The notes under the pieces are model-generated. The model worked only from the letters and a program-made list of their open reading frames with translations, made no database searches and was not told the DNA's origin. The position numbers and the translations under genes are program-made. A DNA stretch of 51,390 nt from Nostoc mirabile CHAB5784 (lineage in GTDB: Bacteria > Cyanobacteriota > Cyanobacteriia > Cyanobacteriales > Nostocaceae), in assembly GCF_020829645.1 (NCBI RefSeq), contig NZ_JAIVFS010000058.1:1-51390 (forward strand). The letters are read 5' to 3'. Of the stretch, positions 24,660 to 30,686 are shown piece by piece; the first letter of the stretch is position 1, and each line of letters opens with the position of its first letter.

Positions 24660-24968
24660 TTTTTTAAATAACCGCAGAGGCGCAGAGAACGCAGAGAGAA
24701 TTAACAATTCAAAATTCACGCATTCAAAACTTGTACTGAGCGGCGTCGAAGTATTCAAACATTTTAGACATTTTCAGATGAAGAGAAGTGCCTTGCGCGG
24801 GTTCCCCGCGTTGTGGCAACTTCGGGGGATTTAAACCCCAACTGAAACTGCGCTACGTGTAATGGTTGGGGTCTTAAACCCTTTAATTTCCAATAATTTC
24901 CAACAATTCCAAATTGTTTGTGAATATCATCTCTCTTTTCTCTGTGTACTCTGCGTCTCTGTGGTTGA
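24660..24968. repeat. composite repeat region with GGGGATTTAAACCCC copy 2
   Basis: The edges carry the common cyanobacterial words AACCGCAGAGGCGCAGAGAA (24668) and, inverted, CTGCGTCTCTGTGGTT (24949), forming a loose inverted pair. Inside, 24764-24894 is a copy of the dispersed element also at 13363 and 46715: TTTAGACATTTTCAGATGAA, GTTGTGGCAAC, GGGGGATTTAAACCCCAACT and GGTTGGGGTCTTAAACCC. An open frame on the minus strand across it is spurious. Confidence 0.75.
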
Positions 24969-24990
24969 TTAAAAATTGTAGCCAGATAAG

Positions 24991-25242
24991 TCACCTATGA
25001 ATCTGAATAAATAGGCAATAACCACTGACAACAAAAATAAAAAGGATAGCGGCAGGAAAAATTACTACATCTCTGACAATAAATAAAATCCAATCTTTTC
25101 TTAGTTCTTGTTTAAACTTTAGTTCTCGCAGTTTTCGCTCAAGTTCTACATCTTCTTGTGACTGCAAATTTTCAGGTGACAGAATTAGTGGATTGTCGCC
25201 TTTGCTGGCAATTATTTTTGATAAATCTGTTTTATCTGTCAT
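24991..25242 (-). CDS. small single-span membrane protein, partner of the upstream RHH gene
   Basis: An 83-residue protein: a polar N-terminus (MTDKTDLSKIIASKGDNPLI), a charged helix (DVELERKLRELKFKQELRKDW) and one membrane segment at about residues 57-78 (DVVIFPAAILFIFVVSGYCLF). It starts 26 bases after a small ribbon-helix-helix gene on the same strand, so they form a two-gene unit. I do not recognise a named family. A DNA-binding protein followed by a short single-span protein is compatible with a toxin-antitoxin or membrane stress module, which is only inference. Confidence 0.7.
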   Translation of the reverse strand: MTDKTDLSKIIASKGDNPLILSPENLQSQEDVELERKLRELKFKQELRKDWILFIVRDVVIFPAAILFIFVVSGYCLFIQIHR

Positions 25243-25268
25243 GCTGTTTAGATACCAATAATTTCAGT

Positions 25269-25496
25269 TTAAAGATTTTGGTTATCATCTCTAATCCAGA
25301 TATGTTTGCCTTTTTGCTTGGCTTTTAAGGCTACTTCTAGGAGTGCATAGGCGTAGCCAGCCGTAGGCATCGCTTTTAACAGCACATCACCATTATCTCC
25401 ATTAATCTGTTGCGCCAGATTGTTTAGTGTCTCATAAAGTTCTGGCGATAAATCTAAATTTATTTGAGGTCTTGGGGTTTTATCTTGTGCAGTCAT
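25269..25496 (-). CDS. ribbon-helix-helix DNA-binding protein with an internal repeat insertion
   Basis: A 75-residue protein. INLDLSPELYETLNNLAQQINGDNGDVLLKA is an RHH fold: a strand followed by two helices, like CopG/antitoxin regulators, and it resembles the protein at 27570 (VRLNLDLSPELNQILDELA). Where that paralogue continues DVLRQAITLMQ, this one reads DVLLKAMPTAGYAYALLEVA. The extra residues are encoded by the dispersed word GCCTACGGCTGGCTACGCCT at about 25345-25370, which seems to be a 21-base in-frame insertion in helix 2. The stop after DDNQNL may also be early. It is the first gene of a pair with the membrane protein at 24991. Confidence 0.75.
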   Translation of the reverse strand: MTAQDKTPRPQINLDLSPELYETLNNLAQQINGDNGDVLLKAMPTAGYAYALLEVALKAKQKGKHIWIRDDNQNL

Positions 25497-25697
25497 TTAT
25501 ATTTTAAAGGATACGAGGGTGATACAAACTTGTGGCTAGTGTGAAGTTAAGCTGTCTACAGAACTCCCAGTTCTTAATTCTTGACTTTGAAATAACTATG
25601 ATCATCCTACAACGTTACTTCAAATAGCCTGATGGGGGAATTATGAGCCGAGGAAGTAACATGATTAAAGATGAGAAATTATGGAAGCGAACAGACC

Positions 25698-25943
25698 ATG
25701 ATTACTAATGAAGAAATTACCATCAAAGTCCCGTCTGAGGTAGCAGAGGCATACCGCAATGCCACTGAAGACGAACGGGAACAAATTGAAGCCCGGATCG
25801 CAGTGTTACTAAAGTCTTCAATGACAAGCAAGCAGGAAGCCATTGCCAAGCTCAGACAAACAATGGATGAAATTGGCAGACGAGCCGCACAAAGGGGTTT
25901 AACGCCAGAAATTTTGGAGTCAATCTTGAATGACGGCGAATGA
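25698..25943 (+). CDS. antitoxin-like protein of a PIN-domain module
   Basis: An 81-residue acidic, helical protein from ATG 25698 (ATG 25671 is possible and adds nine residues). It reads MITNEEITIKVPSEVAEAYR, then a stretch rich in Glu/Arg, and ends LTPEILESILNDGE. That end, with ILESILNDGE overlapping the next start, is typical of antitoxins preceding COG1569 PIN toxins in cyanobacteria. The stop overlaps the toxin start by 14 bases, which implies translational coupling. There is no recognisable DNA-binding fold beyond the helical prediction. Confidence 0.8.
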   Translation: MITNEEITIKVPSEVAEAYRNATEDEREQIEARIAVLLKSSMTSKQEAIAKLRQTMDEIGRRAAQRGLTPEILESILNDGE

Positions 25944-26346
25944 AAGACGGTTTGTGTGTGATGTCAATGTCATCATTAGTGCGGTGTTATTACCAGGTAG
26001 CAAACCAGATCGCGCACTCAGAAAAGCTCAAGATTTAGGGGAATTGTTGGTGTCTGAGTCCATTTGGCTGGAGCTAGAACAGGTACTCGCTCGACCCAAA
26101 TTTAATCGGTACACCACGCCAGAAGAACGCAACGATTTCCTGGTGGATTTGTCCGAAACTGTACAGTTCATTAAAGTGACTGAACAGATTAACGAATGTC
26201 GAGATCCAAAAGATAACAAATATCTAGAATTAGCAGTCAGTGGAAAGGTAGAATGTATTGTGACCGGAGATGATGATCTGCTCGTGCTAAACCCTTGGAG
26301 AAGCATTGAAATTCTGACTGTTCAAGAATTTTTAGCAAAGAACTAG
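25930..26346 (+). CDS. PIN-domain toxin of COG1569 type
   Basis: A 138-residue PIN-fold ribonuclease-like protein. The first acidic residue lies in CDVNVIISAVLLPGS, further conserved residues in LELEQVLARPKF, and the C-terminal acidic cluster in CRDPKDNKYLELAVSGK and IVTGDDDLLVL, matching the family annotated as putative toxin component of the PIN family. By family such proteins cleave RNA and are neutralised by the upstream small protein. Its active-site acids look intact, so the module may be functional. It converges on the dus gene with a 16-base gap. Confidence 0.88.
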   Translation: MTANERRFVCDVNVIISAVLLPGSKPDRALRKAQDLGELLVSESIWLELEQVLARPKFNRYTTPEERNDFLVDLSETVQFIKVTEQINECRDPKDNKYLELAVSGKVECIVTGDDDLLVLNPWRSIEILTVQEFLAKN

Positions 26347-26362
26347 CGAAATAGTAAGCAGG

Positions 26363-27382
26363 TTATACGCCTGAGTAGGGTGCTAGGGCTAAAGTTTTCG
26401 TCAGATCAGTAAGGAGAAAGCGATCGCAGAGGTTTAACAGTTCTACCTCGGTCTGCGTCTGTCGCATCAGCCGCAGGAAATGACCTTCAGCATCAACACT
26501 CAGGGCAATGTAGTTGAGGAACATTTTGAGGTAGCCGACGCGCGATCGCACTGGCATAGTTTCTGCTGTGGGCGTTTGCCATAAACGATCAATATAGTTG
26601 CGTACCTCTACTAAAGGAATGGGCGTGATCGTCTCGAAGCGCAAAGCTTGCCGAATTTGATTAAAAAGCCAAGGATTCCCGATCGCCCAGCGTCCCACCA
26701 TCACACCCGCCGCGCCCGTTTGAGAAAGCACTTTAAGGGCAGTTGTCGCAGAATGGATATTGCCATTGGCAAGCACTGGACAATCAACCCGTTTCACCGC
26801 TTCAGCGATCAAATCATATTTTACTGCCCCGTGGTACATATCTTTCACAGTGCGACCATGCAAACTCAGCAAATCAATGCTGTGGCGATTGATCATATCT
26901 AGAATTTCGTAAAAGTTATCTGTATTTTCAAAGCCTACGCGCATCTTGACGGTTAAAGGGCGATCGTTGACAGCAGAACGCAGTTCTCCCAAAATGCGAT
27001 CCACTTTTTCTGGTAAGAGCAGCAATCCACCCCCAACGTTTTTGCGATAGATTCTAGGTGCTGGACAGCCCATGTTTAAGTCAACTCCAGCGATATTATA
27101 GTTGCAGAGTTCTTTTGCTGTTCTTACTAAGTCGGGAATGCTTTCGCCAATCATTTGAGCAAAAACGGGGCGACCCGTGTCGTTTTCAGTGATTGCTGCC
27201 AGAATGCTACGATTGAGCCGTGAGGTATCGTTCACGCGGAAATACTCGGTAAAGAAGTAGTCAGGGCTGCCGTAGTGGGCAATGACCTTCATAAACCAGA
27301 GGTTTGTCACATCCTGCATGGGCGCAAGAGCGGTGAGGGGTAAGTCTGGATGCCGCGATTGGGGGAGCGATACCTGGGACAT
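26363..27382 (-). CDS. dus: tRNA-dihydrouridine synthase
   Basis: An FMN-dependent enzyme that reduces specific uridines of tRNA to dihydrouridine. From ATG 27382 it has 339 residues (TTG at 27403 is the open-frame limit). It has a TIM barrel beginning LTALAPMQDVTNLWFMKV, the flavin/tRNA region VFAQMIGESI, and the catalytic cysteine in GVDLNMGCPAPRIYRKNVGGG, then TVKMRVGFE, DLLSLHGRTVKDMYHG and PVLANGNIHS, all Dus signatures. Which tRNA position it modifies cannot be told. It converges on a PIN toxin gene and probably has its own promoter in 27383-27569. Confidence 0.94.
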   Translation of the reverse strand: MSQVSLPQSRHPDLPLTALAPMQDVTNLWFMKVIAHYGSPDYFFTEYFRVNDTSRLNRSILAAITENDTGRPVFAQMIGESIPDLVRTAKELCNYNIAGVDLNMGCPAPRIYRKNVGGGLLLLPEKVDRILGELRSAVNDRPLTVKMRVGFENTDNFYEILDMINRHSIDLLSLHGRTVKDMYHGAVKYDLIAEAVKRVDCPVLANGNIHSATTALKVLSQTGAAGVMVGRWAIGNPWLFNQIRQALRFETITPIPLVEVRNYIDRLWQTPTAETMPVRSRVGYLKMFLNYIALSVDAEGHFLRLMRQTQTEVELLNLCDRFLLTDLTKTLALAPYSGV

Positions 27383-27569
27383 AGAGATTTTAGCGATCGA
27401 CAAAGCATCACTCTATCAAAAAACGCATATTTAATGCTTCTTTGCAATCAGTTTAAGCGTTACTAGGGACTGGTAAAAAATAAATTATTCCTATAGTTAT
27501 TTCTATTTTACATAATATTTTTTAAGGTGAAATACAGTTAAATGCAAGTATCGGTATCAAGTAAATAAC

Positions 27570-27929
27570 TCATAGACTAATGTAATTGTTAGAAATAGTA
27601 CGGCTATCATAAATATCTTTGACTATTTCCTCAACATTCCGTTCATCTTCCCAAGGGCCAAGTCTTTCCATAAACGTGTCTAGTGGATGCGGTTTTGGCT
27701 GCTGCTCAGATGAGAGAATTATTTCATTAACTATCAATTGATTTGCTTCTGGAACTCCTAATTTTTTGGTTTCCTCTTTAGCTATAGCCATGATTTGCAT
27801 CAATGTTATAGCCTGACGCAGAACATCACTTTTACTTGTGCCTATTTTATTTGCTAGTTCGTCTAATATTTGATTTAGTTCAGGTGACAAATCTAAGTTT
27901 AAGCGAACCATCTTTTGAGCGTCAGTCAT
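27570..27929 (-). CDS. orphan antitoxin: RHH domain with VapB-like C-terminal tail
   Basis: 119 residues from ATG 27929, with AAGGA about nine bases upstream (the open frame reaches ATG 27998). Residues 7-50 are ribbon-helix-helix (MVRLNLDLSPELNQILDELA, then SDVLRQAITL). The C-terminus RLGPWEDERNVEEIVKDIYD followed by SRTISN matches the toxin-binding tail of VapB-type antitoxins (W-E/K-D-x-R-x-x-E-E-I-V). A VapC gene would be expected directly downstream, but 27404-27569 is non-coding, so the toxin is missing. It may be a fusion or a remnant acting as an anti-addiction module. Confidence 0.75.
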   Translation of the reverse strand: MTDAQKMVRLNLDLSPELNQILDELANKIGTSKSDVLRQAITLMQIMAIAKEETKKLGVPEANQLIVNEIILSSEQQPKPHPLDTFMERLGPWEDERNVEEIVKDIYDSRTISNNYISL

Positions 27930-27996
27930 GGTTCCATCCTTGTGTAAAATCTTAAGTATATTATAGTTGGCTAAGGCTGTAAGATTTATAGTGATC

Positions 27997-28092
27997 ATGA
28001 TTCAAGAATTTGATAGGGTTATTCTTAGTACTGATCTCCCAGAATATTAGATTAGGGTGATATGGGTATAGTTGTTTTGCGACAGCAACGTA
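27997..28092 (+). pseudogene. decayed 5' fragment of a DUF4926 gene
   Basis: ATGATTCAAGAATTTGATAG and GATCTCCCAGAA match the first 17 codons of the intact DUF4926 gene at 29708 almost base for base. A TAG follows at codon 18 and indels shift the frame, although GGTGATAT, GGTA and AGTTGTTTT can still be aligned further on. The fragment overlaps the far 5' end of the orphan antitoxin's open frame on the other strand. It shows that a second DUF4926 gene once existed here. Confidence 0.8.
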
Positions 28093-28123
28093 GCCAACAA
28101 TACAAGGGTGATGCAAACATAAA

Positions 28124-28537
28124 TCAAACAAATGGATTAAGGATTCTTACTTTGTTATCTATTAGCTGATTGTGTTGCATATCTTCTGAGTAAATTATGG
28201 AACATTTACCTAGTAAAGCTGTAGCTATAATTAGGCTATCCCAATAAGAGTAGTTATATTTCGTATTAATTTCTAATGCTTGTATAACTTCTGTTGTGTT
28301 AATTGCTTGAACAGGAAAGGTGTTGATTATATCTGATATAATTGTGATTGCATGTGTTCTTGATGTAAATTTTTTTCTAGTTAAAACATGAAATAACTCA
28401 CCCAAAACTTGAGTGCTAACTAAGAGCAATGAGGAATTATTTTTGATAATTTCTGCAACTTTATAGTATTTTTCAGGTGGGTTTTTGGCGTAGAGATAAA
28501 TCCAGAGATTGGTATCGATAAAAATATTATTGCTCAT
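28124..28537 (-). CDS. VapC-type PIN-domain toxin
   Basis: A 137-residue PIN-domain ribonuclease. Acidic active-site residues are seen in FIDTNLWIYLY (Asp 8), VLGELFHVL (Glu), YWDSLIIATAL (Asp) and YSEDMQH (Asp), the standard VapC set. It follows its antitoxin with an 11-base overlap (28527-28537). VapC toxins cleave tRNA or rRNA and are bound by the antitoxin. All key residues appear intact, so the pair may be functional. It is AT-rich compared with housekeeping genes in the window, which suits a mobile module. Confidence 0.9.
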   Translation of the reverse strand: MSNNIFIDTNLWIYLYAKNPPEKYYKVAEIIKNNSSLLLVSTQVLGELFHVLTRKKFTSRTHAITIISDIINTFPVQAINTTEVIQALEINTKYNYSYWDSLIIATALLGKCSIIYSEDMQHNQLIDNKVRILNPFV

Positions 28538-28763
28538 ATATTTCTTCTCGATTAAATTTGTAATCTGGAGGAAGTAAAAAAGAGTAATGATTGACTTTTT
28601 CTAAAAAATGGTGGATTTGGGATTCTCCATCATTAATTGTTTGAGTAGATTGAGTTGGTTCCAAAATTACAATTTGTATGGTTTTACCTTCTAATTCGGG
28701 GCTAAGTTTTTCACTCAGAACTAGTTCGCCATTAGTACAGGTTGCTTGGACAATTTTGAGCAT
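28527..28763 (-). CDS. antitoxin of the VapC-type module
   Basis: A 78-residue protein starting MLKIVQATCTNGELVLSEKL. The beginning looks like a short beta-rich DNA-binding or dimerisation segment, and the C-terminus LPPDYKFNREEIYEQ is a charged tail, as in antitoxins that wrap around PIN toxins. The stop overlaps the toxin start, typical of cotranslated toxin-antitoxin pairs. The family is a small uncharacterised type common in cyanobacteria; the function is inferred from position. Confidence 0.75.
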   Translation of the reverse strand: MLKIVQATCTNGELVLSEKLSPELEGKTIQIVILEPTQSTQTINDGESQIHHFLEKVNHYSFLLPPDYKFNREEIYEQ

Positions 28764-28803
28764 AAAATTACTGAAGATGAAAATTGACTTTTTTCAATGT
28801 AAG

Positions 28804-28863
28804 CTAAAACTTTTCAAAAATCTTGGCTGCTTCCTTGCCGGATATATTTGATAAACGTCCCAT
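28804..28863 (-). pseudogene. hicA: truncated hicA toxin remnant
   Basis: Directly after the HicB-type gene, with no spacer, an ATG opens MGRLSNISGKEAAKIFEKF and then stops at TAG 28804. This is the typical beginning of a HicA mRNA interferase (GKEAxKxxEKxG followed by the RGSH region), but the remaining part, with the catalytic histidine, is gone. The following bases run into the next antitoxin. The HicB partner is therefore left alone. Confidence 0.8.
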
Positions 28864-29082
28864 TTATACTACAACTTCCCCGATAAACACTTGCGATTTT
28901 TTAACAATATAAAGTTTGCCATGTTTAGCTTGAACGTGGAGATATCCTGTAATGGCATCTTTAATATTTTCAATTGCCTCATCTAGTGTTTTGCCTTGAC
29001 TCATGCAGCCTGGAAGTTCAGGAACCTCAGCAACATAACCTGCATATTCTGAATCAAAGGTAAAAATTACTTGAAATTTCAT
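28864..29082 (-). CDS. hicB: HicB family antitoxin
   Basis: A 72-residue partial RNase H fold protein. FTFDSEYAGYVAEVPELPGC followed by MSQGKTLDEAIENIKDAITGYL is the HicB signature. Longer HicB proteins carry a C-terminal DNA-binding domain; this short form lacks one. Its stop is immediately followed by a hicA start codon, but hicA is cut after 19 codons, so there is no active toxin in this operon. It may persist as an orphan antitoxin. Confidence 0.9.
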   Translation of the reverse strand: MKFQVIFTFDSEYAGYVAEVPELPGCMSQGKTLDEAIENIKDAITGYLHVQAKHGKLYIVKKSQVFIGEVVV

Positions 29083-29193
29083 AATAAATTAATCTTGGAT
29101 AGTTGAGGTCTAGAATAAATATAACGCTCAAAAAGGCGATAAATTAAGAGGCGACAGGCGATAAACTAAAGATAAGAATGTAAAAGAGGCGGA

Positions 29194-29711
29194 TTGAAAC
29201 TGCCGAATTATGAACTGGCAGTTGTGCCACAACGAAAAATCACCGAGTATCTGTTGTCGCCAACTCACCCCGATGGACGCAGCAAGGAAAAGTTTTTTAT
29301 TGCGTTTGGTTTTTCAGTAGAGGATTGGGAAACTCTTGCTAAGGCATTACTAATTCATGTTGCTGATAACGATGTTACAAAGATTAAACCTCTTGCGAAA
29401 ATCCTTGATCCGCCAGGGACTCAAGTCCCTCTCTTATAGCAAAAGTCCGTTTAAACGGACTAAAATTATTGTTATTAGTCGGTTTAAACCGACTTGAGCT
29501 ATTAGCCCGAAAATTTATTTTCGGGCGGATGTTCGACTTTTGCAAGAGGTCTATTGAAGATTCACCATTTGGAACTAGATATGCTGTAGAAGGTACACTG
29601 CTTTCACCGGATGGTAGAAACCCTGTAATTCGTTCGGCTTGGTTTATTGAAACAGGGGAAACTATTCCTAAGTTTGTTACTTCATACCCACTCAAACGGA
29701 GAGAAGAATGA
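29194..29711 (+). pseudogene. DUF6883-type gene interrupted by a 167-bp element
   Basis: The TTG at 29194 with AGAGGCGGA upstream starts LPNYELAVVPQRKITEYLLS (TTG read as Met first). The frame reaches VTKI at 29385 and then enters the element. After it, from 29556, the same frame resumes EDSPFGTRYAVEGTLLSPDG and ends VTSYPLKRREE. Removing the element and one ATT joins the halves exactly (VTKI-EDSP) to a protein of about 115 residues, normal for this family. It is thus a gene inactivated by insertion. Its stop overlaps the DUF4926 start by ATGA. The function is unknown; the pairing suggests a toxin-antitoxin-like unit. Confidence 0.85.
29386..29552 (+). mobile_element. 167-bp four-hairpin element, copy 1 (in the DUF6883 gene)
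   Basis: The ends are imperfect inverted repeats (AAACCTCTTGCGAAAATC and GACTTTTGCAAGAGGTCT) and ATT flanks both sides (29383-29385 and 29553-29555). Internal palindromes in order are AGGGACTCAAGTCCCT, AGTCCGTTTAAACGGACT, AGTCGGTTTAAACCGACT and CCCGAAAATTTATTTTCGGG. The word AGCTATTAG precedes the fourth palindrome. It is the same length and nearly the same sequence as the copies at 38458 and 47639, and has no coding capacity. Confidence 0.95.
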
Positions 29712-29932
29712 TTCAAGAACTTGATAGGGTTATTCTGACTAGTGATCTCCCAGAACATAGTTTAGAAGAAGGTGATATAGGTACAGTTGTTTTAGTACAT
29801 CAGGGTGGCAAAGGCTATGAGGTTGAATTTGTCACATTGGATGGGGAAACTGTGGCAATTGTTTCACTCCACAGTATACAAGTACGTCCCATTGGTAGGA
29901 GAGAAATTGCGCGATCGCGGCTGATAATCTAA
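29708..29932 (+). CDS. DUF4926 domain protein
   Basis: A 74-residue protein: MIQELDRVILTSDLPEHSLE, EGDIGTVVLVHQGGKGYEVE and FVTLDGETVAIVSL form a small SH3-like beta-barrel typical of DUF4926. Its ATG overlaps the stop of the DUF6883-type gene (ATGA), so the two were translated together. DUF4926 and DUF6883 genes are, to my knowledge, frequent neighbours in cyanobacteria; the function is not established. The last residues RRREIARSRLII-like tail come from sequence with a GCGATCGC octamer. The gene is intact, but its partner is broken. Confidence 0.85.
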   Translation: MIQELDRVILTSDLPEHSLEEGDIGTVVLVHQGGKGYEVEFVTLDGETVAIVSLHSIQVRPIGRREIARSRLII

Positions 29933-29961
29933 TTTATAATGGCATACAGCCAAATAATATT

Positions 29962-30216
29962 TTAAATTTTAAAATATATCACTTTATACCAGAGGCTAAA
30001 GTCATCTAATGTATTAGATATTTGTCGAATCTCTGCTAGATTTGGATGGATAAATTGACATGGTTTTCCAATAGCTGAGGTTTTTGCTAATTGTTTAAAT
30101 GTTGCTTCGGCTGCTGTTAAAAAGCGGTCTGAAACATCTAAGTTATCTTGTGCTATGTACGTTGCTAAGTCTATTAAGTCCCGGATAACTTGAGGTCTTT
30201 TTTTTATTTCAAACAT
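29962..30216 (-). CDS. RelE/ParE-type toxin, probably truncated at the C-terminus
   Basis: An 84-residue protein from ATG 30216. FEIKKRPQVIRDLIDLATYI followed by AQDNLDVSDRFLTAAEATFKQL and IRQISNTLDDFSLWYKVIYF are ParE features. Normal family members continue with a further strand and end near 95-100 residues (…NGIEIVRVLHASRD); this one stops after YFKI, in an AT-rich stretch, so the last beta strand with key residues is missing. It probably has no activity. The upstream antitoxin is also broken (30222-30332). Confidence 0.75.
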   Translation of the reverse strand: MFEIKKRPQVIRDLIDLATYIAQDNLDVSDRFLTAAEATFKQLAKTSAIGKPCQFIHPNLAEIRQISNTLDDFSLWYKVIYFKI

Positions 30217-30221
30217 CACGG

Positions 30222-30332
30222 CTAAATTGCATCTTGATGTTTGTTCATTCTTTGTCGGATTGTTTGACGGATATCTTCCCAATCTTGAACAGTCATTTCT
30301 GTTGCATTCCCAGAGTTTAATCCTTCCAGAAG
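30222..30332 (-). pseudogene. C-terminal remnant of the antitoxin for the ParE-like toxin
   Basis: An open stretch of 36 codons directly upstream of the ParE-like gene reads LLEGLNSGNATEMTVQDWED and IRQTIRQRMNKHQDAI then stops 5 bases before the toxin ATG. The pattern G-L-x-S-G-x-x-T-x-M-T-x-x-D-W-x-D-I-R is the end of a common cyanobacterial antitoxin. Its N-terminal, DNA-binding half is replaced by the 21-bp array at 30337-30533, whose frame ends in a TAG at 30333-30335. Confidence 0.75.
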
Positions 30333-30336
30333 CTAA

Positions 30337-30533
30337 CTTTTGCGACTCGTAAACTAACTTTTGCGACTCGTAAACCAGCTTTTGTGACTTGAAAAGCAGC
30401 TTTTGTGACTTGAAAAGCAGCTTTTGTAACTTGTAAAGCAGCTTTTGTGACTTGTAAAGCAGCTTTTGTGACTTGTAAAGCAGCTTTTGTGACTTGTAAA
30501 CCAGCTTTTGCGACTCGTAAACCAGCTTTTGTC
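30337..30533. repeat. 21-bp tandem repeat array, about nine copies (array 3)
   Basis: Units of GCTTTTGTGACTTGTAAAGCA with variants (GCGACTCG, TAACTTG, GAAAAGC) repeat at 21-base spacing. The outer copies on both sides carry the same variant (GCGACTCGTAAAC), while inner copies share another, suggesting internal expansion. The array adjoins an antitoxin remnant and is open in two frames on the minus strand, giving spurious Ser/Lys-rich ORFs. Confidence 0.92.
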
Positions 30534-30686
30534 AAAGGATTTCAGCAAATCTACTCCGATTTTTCCTGCCTGCTAAGTTCTCTTGAATAAAAAAACGCAA
30601 ATATACGCATTCCGACGCAATTTTCAGCGTTTCTATACGTATAAATGCGATAAAAGTAGAAACAATTCCAGCTTTATTTAATGGGC

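Noticed and set aside
24764..24994. 76-codon minus-strand frame before the small membrane protein gene
   Set aside because: It is the translation of the dispersed GGGGATTTAAACCCC repeat and its flanking common words.
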